Source: an uncultured Collinsella sp. (GTDB lineage: Bacteria; Actinomycetota; Coriobacteriia; Coriobacteriales; Coriobacteriaceae). Taken from it: a stretch of 5,747 nt of DNA. The notes under the pieces are model-generated. The model saw nothing but the letters and a program-made list of their open reading frames with translations, was not told the origin of the DNA and searched no databases. Shown piece by piece: positions 1 to 4,669 of the stretch (position 1 is its first letter; each line of letters opens with the position of its first letter). The stretch covers positions 1-5,747 of the forward strand of contig USKL01000111.1 of assembly GCA_900555225.1 (NCBI GenBank), given 5' to 3'. Made by a program: the position numbers and the translations under genes.

Positions 1-720
1 ATTCTCTGCTTAATGCTCGGCCGTCGTCGCGGCTTTGGCATGGTGAGCTACCGTCCGCATAACGTTCCGTTTGTGGCGCTGGGCGCCGGGCTGCTTTGGT
101 TTGGCTGGTTTGGCTTTAACGGCGGCAGCGAGTTTAAGGCCGACGCCGTGGCGGCGCTTGCCATCCTCAACACCGTGACGGCCAGCGCGGCGGGCATGGT
201 CTCGTGGCTTGCCGTCGAGCGCGTGCACACCGGTCGCCCCACGCTGGTGGGTGCCAGCACCGGTCTGGTTGCGGGCCTTGTGGTGGTCACGCCGGGCGCG
301 GGCTTTGTCGAGCCGTGGGCAGCGCTGGTCATGGGCCTGATCGTATCGCCCGTCTGTTACCTGGCTATCAGTCAGCTTAAGACCAAGTTCGGATACGACG
401 ACGCGCTCGACGCGTTTGGCTGCCACGGCATTGGCGGCATCTTGGGTGGTGTGCTCACGGGCTTGTTTTGCGTGCCGGAGCTCTCGTGGACCGGTAAGGG
501 CGGCCTGCTCTACACGGGCGATGTGTCGCTGCTCATCTCGCAGATCTTGGGCATTGTGGTGACGGTCGCTATTGTGTTGGTGCTCGATTTGGTGATCGCC
601 GCGGTGGTCAAGGCGCTGTTCCATGGCAGCCTGCGTGTGGACGAGGCCGACGAGGCACTGGGCTTGGATGCGAGTCAGCACGGCGAGAGCGCGTATCCCT
701 CCTTCTCGGGACTCGATTAG
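1..720 (+). CDS. amtB: Ammonium channel AmtB/Amt, C-terminal part (5' end outside window)
   Basis: This is the C-terminal 239 residues of an Amt/Mep/Rh ammonium channel, an inner-membrane trimer that passes NH4+/NH3. The frame is open to base 1, so the ATG at 13 is internal. Visible family signatures are PHNVPF (residues 19-24), the pore segment WFGWFGFN (33-40, with Trp36 and Phe39 matching E. coli Trp212 and Phe215), the GYDD-ALDAFG loop, and FGCHGIGG, whose His142 is the second His of the pore twin-His pair. About five hydrophobic segments follow. The tail (SLRVDEADEALGLD...HGESAY) is the conserved cytoplasmic C-terminus that couples the channel to its PII partner. A PII gene lies 189 bases downstream, the classic amtB-glnK pairing. 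Family assignment is firm; the N-terminal half, including the first pore His, is not in view. Confidence 0.97.
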   Translation: MLCLMLGRRRGFGMVSYRPHNVPFVALGAGLLWFGWFGFNGGSEFKADAVAALAILNTVTASAAGMVSWLAVERVHTGRPTLVGASTGLVAGLVVVTPGAGFVEPWAALVMGLIVSPVCYLAISQLKTKFGYDDALDAFGCHGIGGILGGVLTGLFCVPELSWTGKGGLLYTGDVSLLISQILGIVVTVAIVLVLDLVIAAVVKALFHGSLRVDEADEALGLDASQHGESAYPSFSGLD

Positions 721-804
721 CAGCTTCCCCAAGCACCGCACCTTGCCGTTTTAAGTACGCTTCGCTCCTCTTTCACGGCAATCTGCGGCACTTGGGAAAC
801 CTGC
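720..804 (+). repeat. Long imperfect hairpin directly after the amtB stop codon
   Basis: Bases 720-740 pair with 784-804 at 17 of 21 positions. After a small internal loop, TTGCCGT (743-749) pairs perfectly with ACGGCAA (775-781), leaving a 25-base loop. The stem begins on the last base of the amtB stop codon. It may stop or attenuate transcription between amtB and glnK, but there is no run of T after it, so it is not a standard intrinsic terminator. A dispersed REP/MITE-like element is the alternative. Confidence 0.6.
784..804 (+). repeat. 21-base direct repeat, copy 1 (amtB-glnK gap)
   Basis: This copy contains GCGGCACTTGGGAAACCTG and is identical over 21 bases to 846-866. It also forms the right arm of the hairpin with the diverged inverted copy at 720-740. 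Confidence 0.85.
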
Positions 805-845
805 TAAGACCAGTCAGTTGAACTTTTTGATCTCTGAGGTTGGTT

Positions 846-866
846 TGCGGCACTTGGGAAACCTGC
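846..866 (+). repeat. 21-base direct repeat, copy 2 (upstream of glnK)
   Basis: It is identical to 784-804 and starts 62 bases after it. It ends 43 bases before the glnK start codon, where a regulator site or promoter element could sit. No convincing -35/-10 pair is visible in 805-909, so a role in nitrogen control is only a guess. Confidence 0.85.
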
Positions 867-909
867 GTCTCATGTAAAGGGATACGTTGATTATTGAGAG
901 GAATTCACT

Positions 910-1248
910 ATGAAGAAGATTACGGCGATTGTTCGTGCCGAAAAGCTTGAGGTTCTTAAAGATGCGCTGTTTGCTGCTGATGTTCGTGGTATGACCATCA
1001 ACCAAGTGCAGGGCTGCGGCGCGCAGCATGGCTGGAAGGAATACGTGCGCGGCAACGAGTTGCTTGTCAACACGATCCCTAAGGTGCAGTTCACGCTCAT
1101 TTGTGCCGATGAACATGTCGACGGAATTGTCGAGATTATCTGCAATGCTGCTCGCACCGGCGCCGTCGGAGACGGCAAGATTTGGGTTGAGCCGGTCGAG
1201 GAGGTTATCCGCATCCGTACCGGCGAACACGGCCCCGCCGCGGTGTAG
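910..1248 (+). CDS. glnK: PII nitrogen regulatory protein, GlnK-type, lacking Tyr51
   Basis: PII proteins are cytoplasmic trimers that sense ATP/ADP and 2-oxoglutarate and, when encoded beside amtB, plug the ammonium channel. The 112-residue product has the usual length and aligns without gaps to E. coli numbering. It shows Gln39 and Lys58 (2-oxoglutarate/Mg-ATP site), the B-loop RTGAVGDGK (82-90), and Arg101/Arg103 in IRIRTGEHG. The T-loop reads GCGAQHGWKEYVRGNELLVN. Position 51, the Tyr uridylylated in proteobacteria and adenylylated in some actinobacteria, is Leu, and Tyr46 is Val. Control is therefore probably by ligand binding alone. Related GWKE-type T-loops with a small hydrophobic residue at 51 occur in clostridial and archaeal PII proteins, as I recall. 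GAGAGGA (896-902) before the ATG is a good ribosome binding site. Confidence 0.96.
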   Translation: MKKITAIVRAEKLEVLKDALFAADVRGMTINQVQGCGAQHGWKEYVRGNELLVNTIPKVQFTLICADEHVDGIVEIICNAARTGAVGDGKIWVEPVEEVIRIRTGEHGPAAV

Positions 1249-1250
1249 GA

Positions 1251-1280
1251 TCGACCACCTGTCATCCGCAACGTTAAAAT
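1251..1280 (+). promoter_or_regulatory. Candidate promoter of the first tetR gene
   Basis: TCGACC (1251-1256) and TAAAAT (1275-1280) have an 18-base spacer, with 4 and 5 matches to the -35 and -10 consensus. Initiation would fall near 1287, leaving a leader of about 36 bases before the chosen ATG at 1323. This is a prediction from sequence only. Confidence 0.4.
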
Positions 1281-1314
1281 GCTGCAATGAGGCACAAGAC
1301 TTGCGTTGCGGATG
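1263..1314 (+). repeat. Perfect 11-bp inverted repeat around the tetR promoter
   Basis: CATCCGCAACG (1263-1273) is the exact reverse complement of CGTTGCGGATG (1304-1314), with 30 bases between. The left arm abuts the -10 box and the right arm ends 8 bases before the ATG. It could be a split operator for autoregulation, or a stem in readthrough RNA from glnK that would mask the start of tetR. It is unrelated to the ATAC...GTAT operators after the gene. Confidence 0.6.
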
Positions 1315-1322
1315 GACGGATT

Positions 1323-1985
1323 ATGGGTCGTAATAAATATCCCGAGGAGACGGTCGCGAAGATTCTCGACGCGGCGCTGGAGCTATTCTGCGCACAGGGT
1401 TATGAGGGGACGAGCATTCAAGATATCGTCGACCGCCTCGATGGCATGACCAAGGGTGCTATCTATCATCACTTTAAGAGCAAAGAAGAGATTTTCAACG
1501 CCGCATTTGATCGGGCAATGGCTCCGATTGTTGAGCGCCGCCGCGCGACACTCGGTGCTGGCAATATGACGGGAGCCCAAAAGCTCAAACGACTTTATGC
1601 GCCCGAGTCCGTCGTTCCGCAAATCGATCTATGGGCTCGCATGCATCCTGCGGCAGATCCGGTAAAAAGCTCGCGGCTGCTGGCGATGCAGTACCAAGGT
1701 TCGTTTGACGAGTCGGCCGATGGCTATCTCCTGCCAGTGATCGAGGAGGGCATCGCCGACGGCTCCATTGCGTGTGCATGCCCACGCGAAGCGGCGGAGG
1801 CGGTATCGTTGTTGGCGAATCTTTGGCTGTTGCCGCTGTTCCGTCCGCTTGAGAACAAGGGTCGAATGCTCGCTCGCGCGCAATGTTTGGCGCAGATGGC
1901 GGCCGCGGTGGGGCTCGATTTGGGTAATGAAGTGCTCCAGACAACGGCTCAGATATGGGACGTATGGAACCGTGCTGGGTGGTAA
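1323..1985 (+). CDS. TetR/AcrR family transcriptional regulator
   Basis: The product is a 220-residue DNA-binding repressor-type protein. The N-terminal TetR helix-turn-helix is clear: KILDAALELF (13-22), a second helix around TSIQDIVDRL (30-39), and the recognition segment MTKGAIYHHFKSKEEIF (42-58). The C-terminal ligand-binding part is not assignable to a known effector. I chose ATG 1323 because MGRNKYPEETVAKI is a normal start for this family; the in-frame ATG at 1287 would add 12 atypical residues and has no ribosome binding site. The upstream site for 1323 is also weak (GGACGG). The gene ends in its own terminator. The MFS transporter gene follows with matching operator-like palindromes, so this protein probably represses that transporter. 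Ligand unknown. Confidence 0.93.
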   Translation: MGRNKYPEETVAKILDAALELFCAQGYEGTSIQDIVDRLDGMTKGAIYHHFKSKEEIFNAAFDRAMAPIVERRRATLGAGNMTGAQKLKRLYAPESVVPQIDLWARMHPAADPVKSSRLLAMQYQGSFDESADGYLLPVIEEGIADGSIACACPREAAEAVSLLANLWLLPLFRPLENKGRMLARAQCLAQMAAAVGLDLGNEVLQTTAQIWDVWNRAGW

Positions 1986-1990
1986 TATAG

Positions 1991-2006
1991 ATACTAACGG
2001 TATGTA
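1991..2006 (+). promoter_or_regulatory. Operator-like palindrome O1 (ATAC-5-GTAT)
   Basis: ATACTAACGGTATGTA lies 5 bases after the tetR stop codon. It matches O2 (2056-2071) at 15 of 16 positions. The repeated palindrome between a TetR gene and an efflux gene is the expected setting of a TetR operator. O1 lies upstream of the terminator and may act as an auxiliary site for looping or cooperative binding. Confidence 0.6.
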
Positions 2007-2016
2007 ATTGATTTGT

Positions 2017-2040
2017 AAGGGTAGCCACGGCTGCCCTTTT
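2017..2040 (+). terminator. Intrinsic terminator of tetR
   Basis: AAGGGTAGCC (2017-2026) pairs with GGCTGCCCTT (2029-2038), nine Watson-Crick pairs plus one G-U, with a very short loop and a TTTT tail. It separates tetR from the transporter gene, so the transporter must have its own promoter in 2041-2085. Confidence 0.75.
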
Positions 2041-2051
2041 CAAGTCATTAA

Positions 2052-2072
2052 ATACATACTAATGGTATGTAT
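2052..2072 (+). promoter_or_regulatory. Operator O2: perfect 8-bp-arm palindrome before the MFS gene
   Basis: ATACATAC (2052-2059), TAATG centre, GTATGTAT (2065-2072). It ends 13 bases before the MFS start codon, so a bound regulator would cover the promoter or transcription start. The core repeats O1, with 65 bases from one core to the other. No clear -35/-10 pair could be assigned in this short gap. Confidence 0.75.
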
Positions 2073-2085
2073 AGGGGGCAGGCTT

Positions 2086-3348
2086 ATGGCTGGAATGCGG
2101 AGGAGTAGCGTCTCGTTGACGCAAAAAACAGTGCAATCTATCAGGCTTTTCGGTCTTCTTGTTGCACAGCTGTGCGCGTATTCGATGTTGTCGGCACTGT
2201 GCTTTGCGTGCCCGCTTTACTTGTTCGACTGCAGCGGCTCATCAACGTTATATGGTGCCGTCGCGGCGATAGCGTTCGTGCCGGGCGTGCTTGCGACTCC
2301 GGCTGGCGGAATCTTGGCGGATCGCGGAAGTCATCGCGGGGCCCTTGTGGTGCTCGGCATTGTTCTGATGGCTGCATCACTGTTGTTTATCCCCATGAAG
2401 CGTTCGCTGCCTCTTGCCGTTGTCGTGGTAGCAATGCTTTGCGTCCAATATGGCATCCAATCGCTGCTGAAACCGATGCTTCAAATTGAGACGGTGCGCA
2501 TGCCGGGCCCAGAAAAGGTTGAGCGTGCCACTGCGTTGGTCTCGCAGATAACCATGGCGAGCAATATCTTGGGGCCTGTAGTCGGGACGGCAGTCTATGG
2601 GTGCTTTGGTATCGATGCTCTATGCGAAACCGCGGCGTTGACGTTTGCGATGTCAGCCCTACTGTTCGGGGGCGCACTCAAGCAAAATGCCTCATCTGGA
2701 ATGACAGGGGACAGTACGACTTGCTCGACATGCCGAAGCGATTTTCGGGAGTCGATTCGGTACCTGTTTCAAAACGCATCATTGCTCGTTGTGTTTTTGC
2801 TTGCGGCTATTTTGAACCTTGCGTTAGTTGGGTTAACGATTGGTGCTCCCGTTATTGTTGCAAAGCATCTCGGAATGCAATCATCCTTTGTTGGGATTAT
2901 TGAGGTGGCTATGGGCTTAGGCGGTCTTGTCGGCAGTGGTTCGGTCGGTATTTGGCCGCATCGTTTTTCCTTCAAGGGCATATGTCGATATGTTGCGATG
3001 ATTTGTTTTGGAGTCGTACCGATTATTGTCACGCTACTGAGCGGTCCTGATGAATTAGCGTTTGCCGCGCTTGCGGCCGGCTCGGCATGGGCCATGGCGT
3101 GGGCAAGCATTGCATCGGTCGAAATTGTTTCATTTGTTCAGCGGTCAGCGCCAAAGGAACTCTGCGGAAAAGTGCTGGCACTCGTTTATATGATGCTTTC
3201 CTGTGCAACGCCTATTGGCCAATTGGTTTACGGGCTCGCATATGATCGATGGACACCGGCGACTGTATTCGCAGGCATGTTTGCGGTGCTGACGTTGACG
3301 CCGGCGCTGTTTTATCGGCTGAAAAGTCGCTTATGGCGAATGTCTTAA
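2086..3348 (+). CDS. MFS transporter, probable efflux pump
   Basis: The 420-residue product is a polytopic membrane protein of the major facilitator superfamily, normal in length for a 12-helix member. MFS motif A, GGILADRGSHRG, is at residues 74-85 in the loop after the second helix. A charged central loop around residues 200-225 (about DSTTCSTCRSDF) divides the two halves, and the protein ends in a short basic tail (RLKSRLWRMS). ATG 2086 is preceded by GGGGG (2074-2078) at suitable spacing; a TTG at 2008 would read through the operator and terminator and is unlikely. Cognate regulation by the upstream TetR protein is suggested by O1/O2. Substrate unknown; drug or small-molecule export is the usual role. 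GC is low: 47% in 2821-2880 against 63% in 3961-4020 of the next gene, which suggests later acquisition. Confidence 0.9.
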   Translation: MAGMRRSSVSLTQKTVQSIRLFGLLVAQLCAYSMLSALCFACPLYLFDCSGSSTLYGAVAAIAFVPGVLATPAGGILADRGSHRGALVVLGIVLMAASLLFIPMKRSLPLAVVVVAMLCVQYGIQSLLKPMLQIETVRMPGPEKVERATALVSQITMASNILGPVVGTAVYGCFGIDALCETAALTFAMSALLFGGALKQNASSGMTGDSTTCSTCRSDFRESIRYLFQNASLLVVFLLAAILNLALVGLTIGAPVIVAKHLGMQSSFVGIIEVAMGLGGLVGSGSVGIWPHRFSFKGICRYVAMICFGVVPIIVTLLSGPDELAFAALAAGSAWAMAWASIASVEIVSFVQRSAPKELCGKVLALVYMMLSCATPIGQLVYGLAYDRWTPATVFAGMFAVLTLTPALFYRLKSRLWRMS

Positions 3349-3406
3349 GGCACTGGGGCACCGTGAATTTGTGGAGGCAGTGGCGCGTCGCGCCGTGACG
3401 GCATTG

Positions 3407-3435
3407 TTTGGGCATGCCTCTCCTTCGTCTACAAT
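3407..3435 (+). promoter_or_regulatory. Promoter of the HAD phosphatase gene
   Basis: TACAAT (3430-3435) differs from the -10 consensus at one base. TTTGGG (3407-3412) at 17 bases, or TTGGGC at 16, is a weak -35. Initiation near 3442 would give a leader of only about 16 bases, made almost wholly of the right arm of the inverted repeat. Confidence 0.5.
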
Positions 3436-3463
3436 ATCGTGCAGACGAAGGAGAGACATGCCC
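3410..3463 (+). repeat. 21-bp-arm inverted repeat around the HAD start codon
   Basis: The left arm 3410-3430 and right arm 3443-3463 pair at 20 of 21 positions (only C3417 and A3456 do not match), with a 12-base AT-rich spacer. The right arm carries the ribosome binding site AAGGAGAG, the ATG and the CCC codon of the HAD gene; the -10 box straddles the left arm end and the spacer. The arrangement is mirrored on the minus strand. The next base of tail is not T-rich, so it is not an evident terminator. Confidence 0.85.
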
Positions 3464-4321
3464 ATGATCAAGATGTTCGCGAGTGATTTAGACGGAACGC
3501 TGCTGAACGCCCTGCATGAGGCGGATGGGACCATCCGCCGTGCCATTCGCGAGCTGACCGAGGCTGGCCTGCATGTGGTTCCCGCGACCGGACGCTCGAC
3601 GCTGCCGGTCGGCGAGCATGGCTTTACGGGCCTGGCGCTTGACGCCTGCTGCTCTAACGGCTCCATCGTGCGCGACAGTCATGGCGAGGTGCTCAAAACC
3701 TGGACCATCGATCCGCAGGTTACCGAGGAGCTGCTCAAGGCATTCCCAGACATTTGCTTTGATTGCTCCACGCCCGATGGCATGTTCTCGAGCGGTTCGT
3801 TTGAGATGCATCAGGCGGGTTTTAAAAAGGACAGCCCCATCAAGCGCATCGTGATGCGCGGCATGCGCGCGCGTGGCGGGTATCACGAGGAGCAGTATTT
3901 CGATCAGTCGATCGGCGACATCCTGCGCCACGATGTGTGTAAGATCAACTGCCGCGTGACCTCGCCCGAGCTGGAGCGCGACCTTAAGGCATATTTGGCT
4001 GAGCGATCGGACCGCGTGGTCAACGCGCCGTTCGATCCAGTGATGTTCGAGATCACGGACGTGGCGTGCAACAAGGGCGAGAGCGTGGCGTGGCTGGCGG
4101 GCTATTACGGTATTGCCGAGGACGAGGTCGCGGTCTACGGCGACGGCGGCAACGACATTGCCATGCTCAAGCGTTTCCGCCACAGCTACGTGACCAAAAA
4201 CGCAAGCGATGCCGCCAAGGCCGCCGCGAGCGCGACCATCGGCAGCTGCATGGTCCACGCCGTCCCCAAACACATGCTCGCCACCATGCACAAGCAAAAT
4301 CCCCGCACCGTTATCGAATAA
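3458..4321 (+). CDS. Cof-type HAD-IIB family sugar-phosphate-type phosphatase
   Basis: The 287-residue product is a cytoplasmic haloacid dehalogenase-like hydrolase that would remove phosphate from small phosphorylated metabolites through an aspartyl-phosphate intermediate. All four motifs are intact: I, DLDGT (10-14, nucleophile Asp10 and acid/base Asp12); II, ATGRS (43-47, Thr44); III, Lys206 in NKGES; IV, GDGGND (228-233). The long insert between motifs II and III is the C2-type cap, giving the normal Cof subfamily size. ATG 3458 and ATG 3464 are both possible (MPMIK or MIKMF) with AAGGAGAG at 3448-3455; I keep the first. The frame is open upstream to 3371 but that region is promoter. The gene appears to be a single unit. 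Substrate cannot be read from sequence. Confidence 0.94.
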   Translation: MPMIKMFASDLDGTLLNALHEADGTIRRAIRELTEAGLHVVPATGRSTLPVGEHGFTGLALDACCSNGSIVRDSHGEVLKTWTIDPQVTEELLKAFPDICFDCSTPDGMFSSGSFEMHQAGFKKDSPIKRIVMRGMRARGGYHEEQYFDQSIGDILRHDVCKINCRVTSPELERDLKAYLAERSDRVVNAPFDPVMFEITDVACNKGESVAWLAGYYGIAEDEVAVYGDGGNDIAMLKRFRHSYVTKNASDAAKAAASATIGSCMVHAVPKHMLATMHKQNPRTVIE

Positions 4322-4350
4322 TGTGACAAAGGGACAGCCCTTTTTCACGA
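4321..4350 (+). repeat. REP-like palindrome, degenerate copy (after HAD gene)
   Basis: TGTGACAAAGGGACAGCCC (4322-4340) is followed by TTTTTCAC. GTGA-C-AAAGGG (4323-4333) pairs with CCCTTT-T-TCAC (4338-4348) with one mismatch and an ACAG loop. It begins on the last base of the HAD stop codon and has a T-run in its right arm, so it may also end HAD transcription. The sequence is a diverged relative of 4756-4784. Confidence 0.75.
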
Positions 4351-4363
4351 GAACCCTGCACCT

Positions 4364-4395
4364 TTGGCATGCGAACATATATTCGTATATATAAC
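4364..4395 (+). promoter_or_regulatory. Promoter of the 41-aa peptide gene, overlapping the SOS-type box
   Basis: TTGGCA (4364-4369) is a good -35. TATATA (4388-4393, spacer 18) or TATAAC (4390-4395, spacer 20) could be the -10. The LexA-like box fills the spacer, a position that would block polymerase. A second -10, TAGAAT (4406-4411), with TTCGTA (4382-4387) as a weak -35, would start near 4418; its -35 also overlaps the box. Confidence 0.5.
4372..4385 (+). promoter_or_regulatory. LexA/SOS-like box
   Basis: CGAACATATATTCG differs at one base from the symmetrical Gram-positive LexA (DinR) site CGAACATATGTTCG. The GAAC half is intact and the other half is ATTC instead of GTTC. The box lies between -35 and -10 elements, the usual LexA position. 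LexA binding is inferred from the motif alone. Confidence 0.55.
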
Positions 4396-4440
4396 TAAGT
4401 TTTGATAGAATCGGTATCGTTGACGGCAGTTCCATGTGCC

Positions 4441-4475
4441 GGGCAGCGCCCTCCATCTGATGGGAGGTGATGCCC
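4441..4475 (+). promoter_or_regulatory. Leader hairpin that hides the Shine-Dalgarno sequence
   Basis: GGGCA (4441-4445) pairs with TGCCC (4471-4475), and CCTCC (4450-4454) pairs with GGAGG (4463-4467), with a small internal loop between. GGAGGTGAT (4463-4471) is a near-ideal Shine-Dalgarno sequence 8 bases before ATG 4476, so the strongest site in the window is paired in the folded leader. Such masking is typical of type I toxin mRNAs. Confidence 0.55.
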
Positions 4476-4601
4476 ATGACCGATTTGATTGATTTCGTGA
4501 GGCTTCTGACTGCTTTGGTCTCGTTCTTCACGGCACTTGTCGGCCTTTCCGAGGCACTCAAGCAGCGTTCGAAGCGCAACAGAAGGGGTCGCCGCCGCTA
4601 A
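4476..4601 (+). CDS. 41-aa hydrophobic, basic-tailed peptide; candidate SOS-induced type I toxin
   Basis: A small gene with no family I recognise. Residues 3-28 (starting DLIDFVRLLTALV) form one hydrophobic or amphipathic helix with few charges (Asp3, Asp6, Arg9, Glu26). Residues 29-41 hold nine Lys/Arg, ending in RRGRRR, which predicts an inner-membrane peptide with its C-terminus in the cytoplasm. ATG 4476 fits the GGAGGTGAT site at 8 bases; the in-frame ATG at 4470 lies inside that site and is too close. Size, an L-[VI]-D start and an acidic-A-L-K end recall E. coli TisB, but this is resemblance, not shown homology. Context supports a regulated toxin: SOS-like box, masked ribosome site, complementary 5' and 3' ends and a possible antisense RNA. 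A plain small membrane protein, or no gene at all, remains possible. Confidence 0.65.
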   Translation: MTDLIDFVRLLTALVSFFTALVGLSEALKQRSKRNRRGRRR

Positions 4602-4613
4602 GGCGTTGACCCC
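4585..4613 (+). terminator. Strong hairpin over the peptide stop codon, perhaps bidirectional
   Basis: GGGGTC (4585-4590) pairs with GACCCC (4608-4613), and CGCC (4593-4596) with GGCG (4602-4605). The stop codon TAA is in the 5-base loop. On the + strand no T-run follows. On the minus strand it is followed by TTCTGTT, so it fits better as the end of an antisense RNA. Overlapping terminators at toxin 3' ends are known in par/Fst-type loci. Confidence 0.5.
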
Positions 4614-4663
4614 CTAATGCAAACAACGGCGCTGCCCAGCTTTCCAGAACTTGGGCTGCCGTC
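4585..4663 (-). ncRNA. Candidate antisense RNA opposite the 3' end of the peptide gene
   Basis: Predicted to start near 4663 from the minus-strand promoter at 4670-4698 and to end at or beyond the hairpin at 4585-4613. Its first bases, GACGGCAG, are the same as the start of the sense leader because of the inverted repeat. It can fold into a hairpin: ACGGC with GCCGT and GCCCA with TGGGC. It would be fully complementary to the sense 3' end and, if it reads on, to the coding region. Existence and role as antitoxin are inferred. Confidence 0.35.
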
Positions 4664-4669
4664 GACACT

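Larger units (their letters stand above)
4419..4666. repeat. Nested inverted repeats bracketing the 41-aa gene
   Basis: Block A: 4419-4429 (GTTGACGGCAG) pairs with 4656-4666 (CTGCCGTCGAC), ten Watson-Crick pairs plus one G-U. Block B: GGGCAGCGCC (4441-4450) is the exact complement of GGCGCTGCCC (4628-4637). The order A-B...B'-A' is nested, so one transcript could close its 5' leader against its 3' end. Block B also contains the 5' strand of the hairpin masking the ribosome site. Confidence 0.8.

Noticed and set aside
10..741. 243-codon minus-strand open frame opposite amtB
   Set aside because: Its composition (His, Arg, Gln, Ala) is that of a shadow frame, and the + strand matches the Amt family throughout.
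784..866. CRISPR-like array from the 21-base direct repeats
   Set aside because: There are only two direct copies and one inverted copy, no regular spacing to a third unit, and no cas genes.
814..1287. 157-codon minus-strand open frame opposite glnK
   Set aside because: It lies across a full-length PII gene and has no recognisable domain.
2008..2085. TTG at 2008 as an upstream start of the MFS protein
   Set aside because: It would translate through the terminator and operator O2 and has no ribosome site; ATG 2086 has GGGGG at good spacing.
3212..3415. Minus-strand frame starting ATG CCC with an AGGAGAG site in the mirrored arm of the inverted repeat
   Set aside because: The ribosome site is copied by palindrome symmetry. 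The 67-residue translation is antisense to the MFS C-terminus and has no protein-like features.
3410..3463. Invertible phase-variation promoter
   Set aside because: Known invertible promoters have about 100 bases or more between repeats. Here only 12 bases lie between the arms and no recombinase gene is near.
3488..4579. 363-codon open frame on the minus strand, opposite the HAD gene and the 41-aa gene
   Set aside because: It is antisense to a complete HAD gene with all four motifs intact. Its translation is a low-sense His/Arg/Ala-rich sequence typical of shadows in GC-rich DNA, with no family motif.
4606..4634. TTGACC as the -35 of a + strand RNA downstream of the peptide gene
   Set aside because: No -10-like sequence occurs 16-18 bases further on, and TTGACC is part of the stop-codon hairpin.
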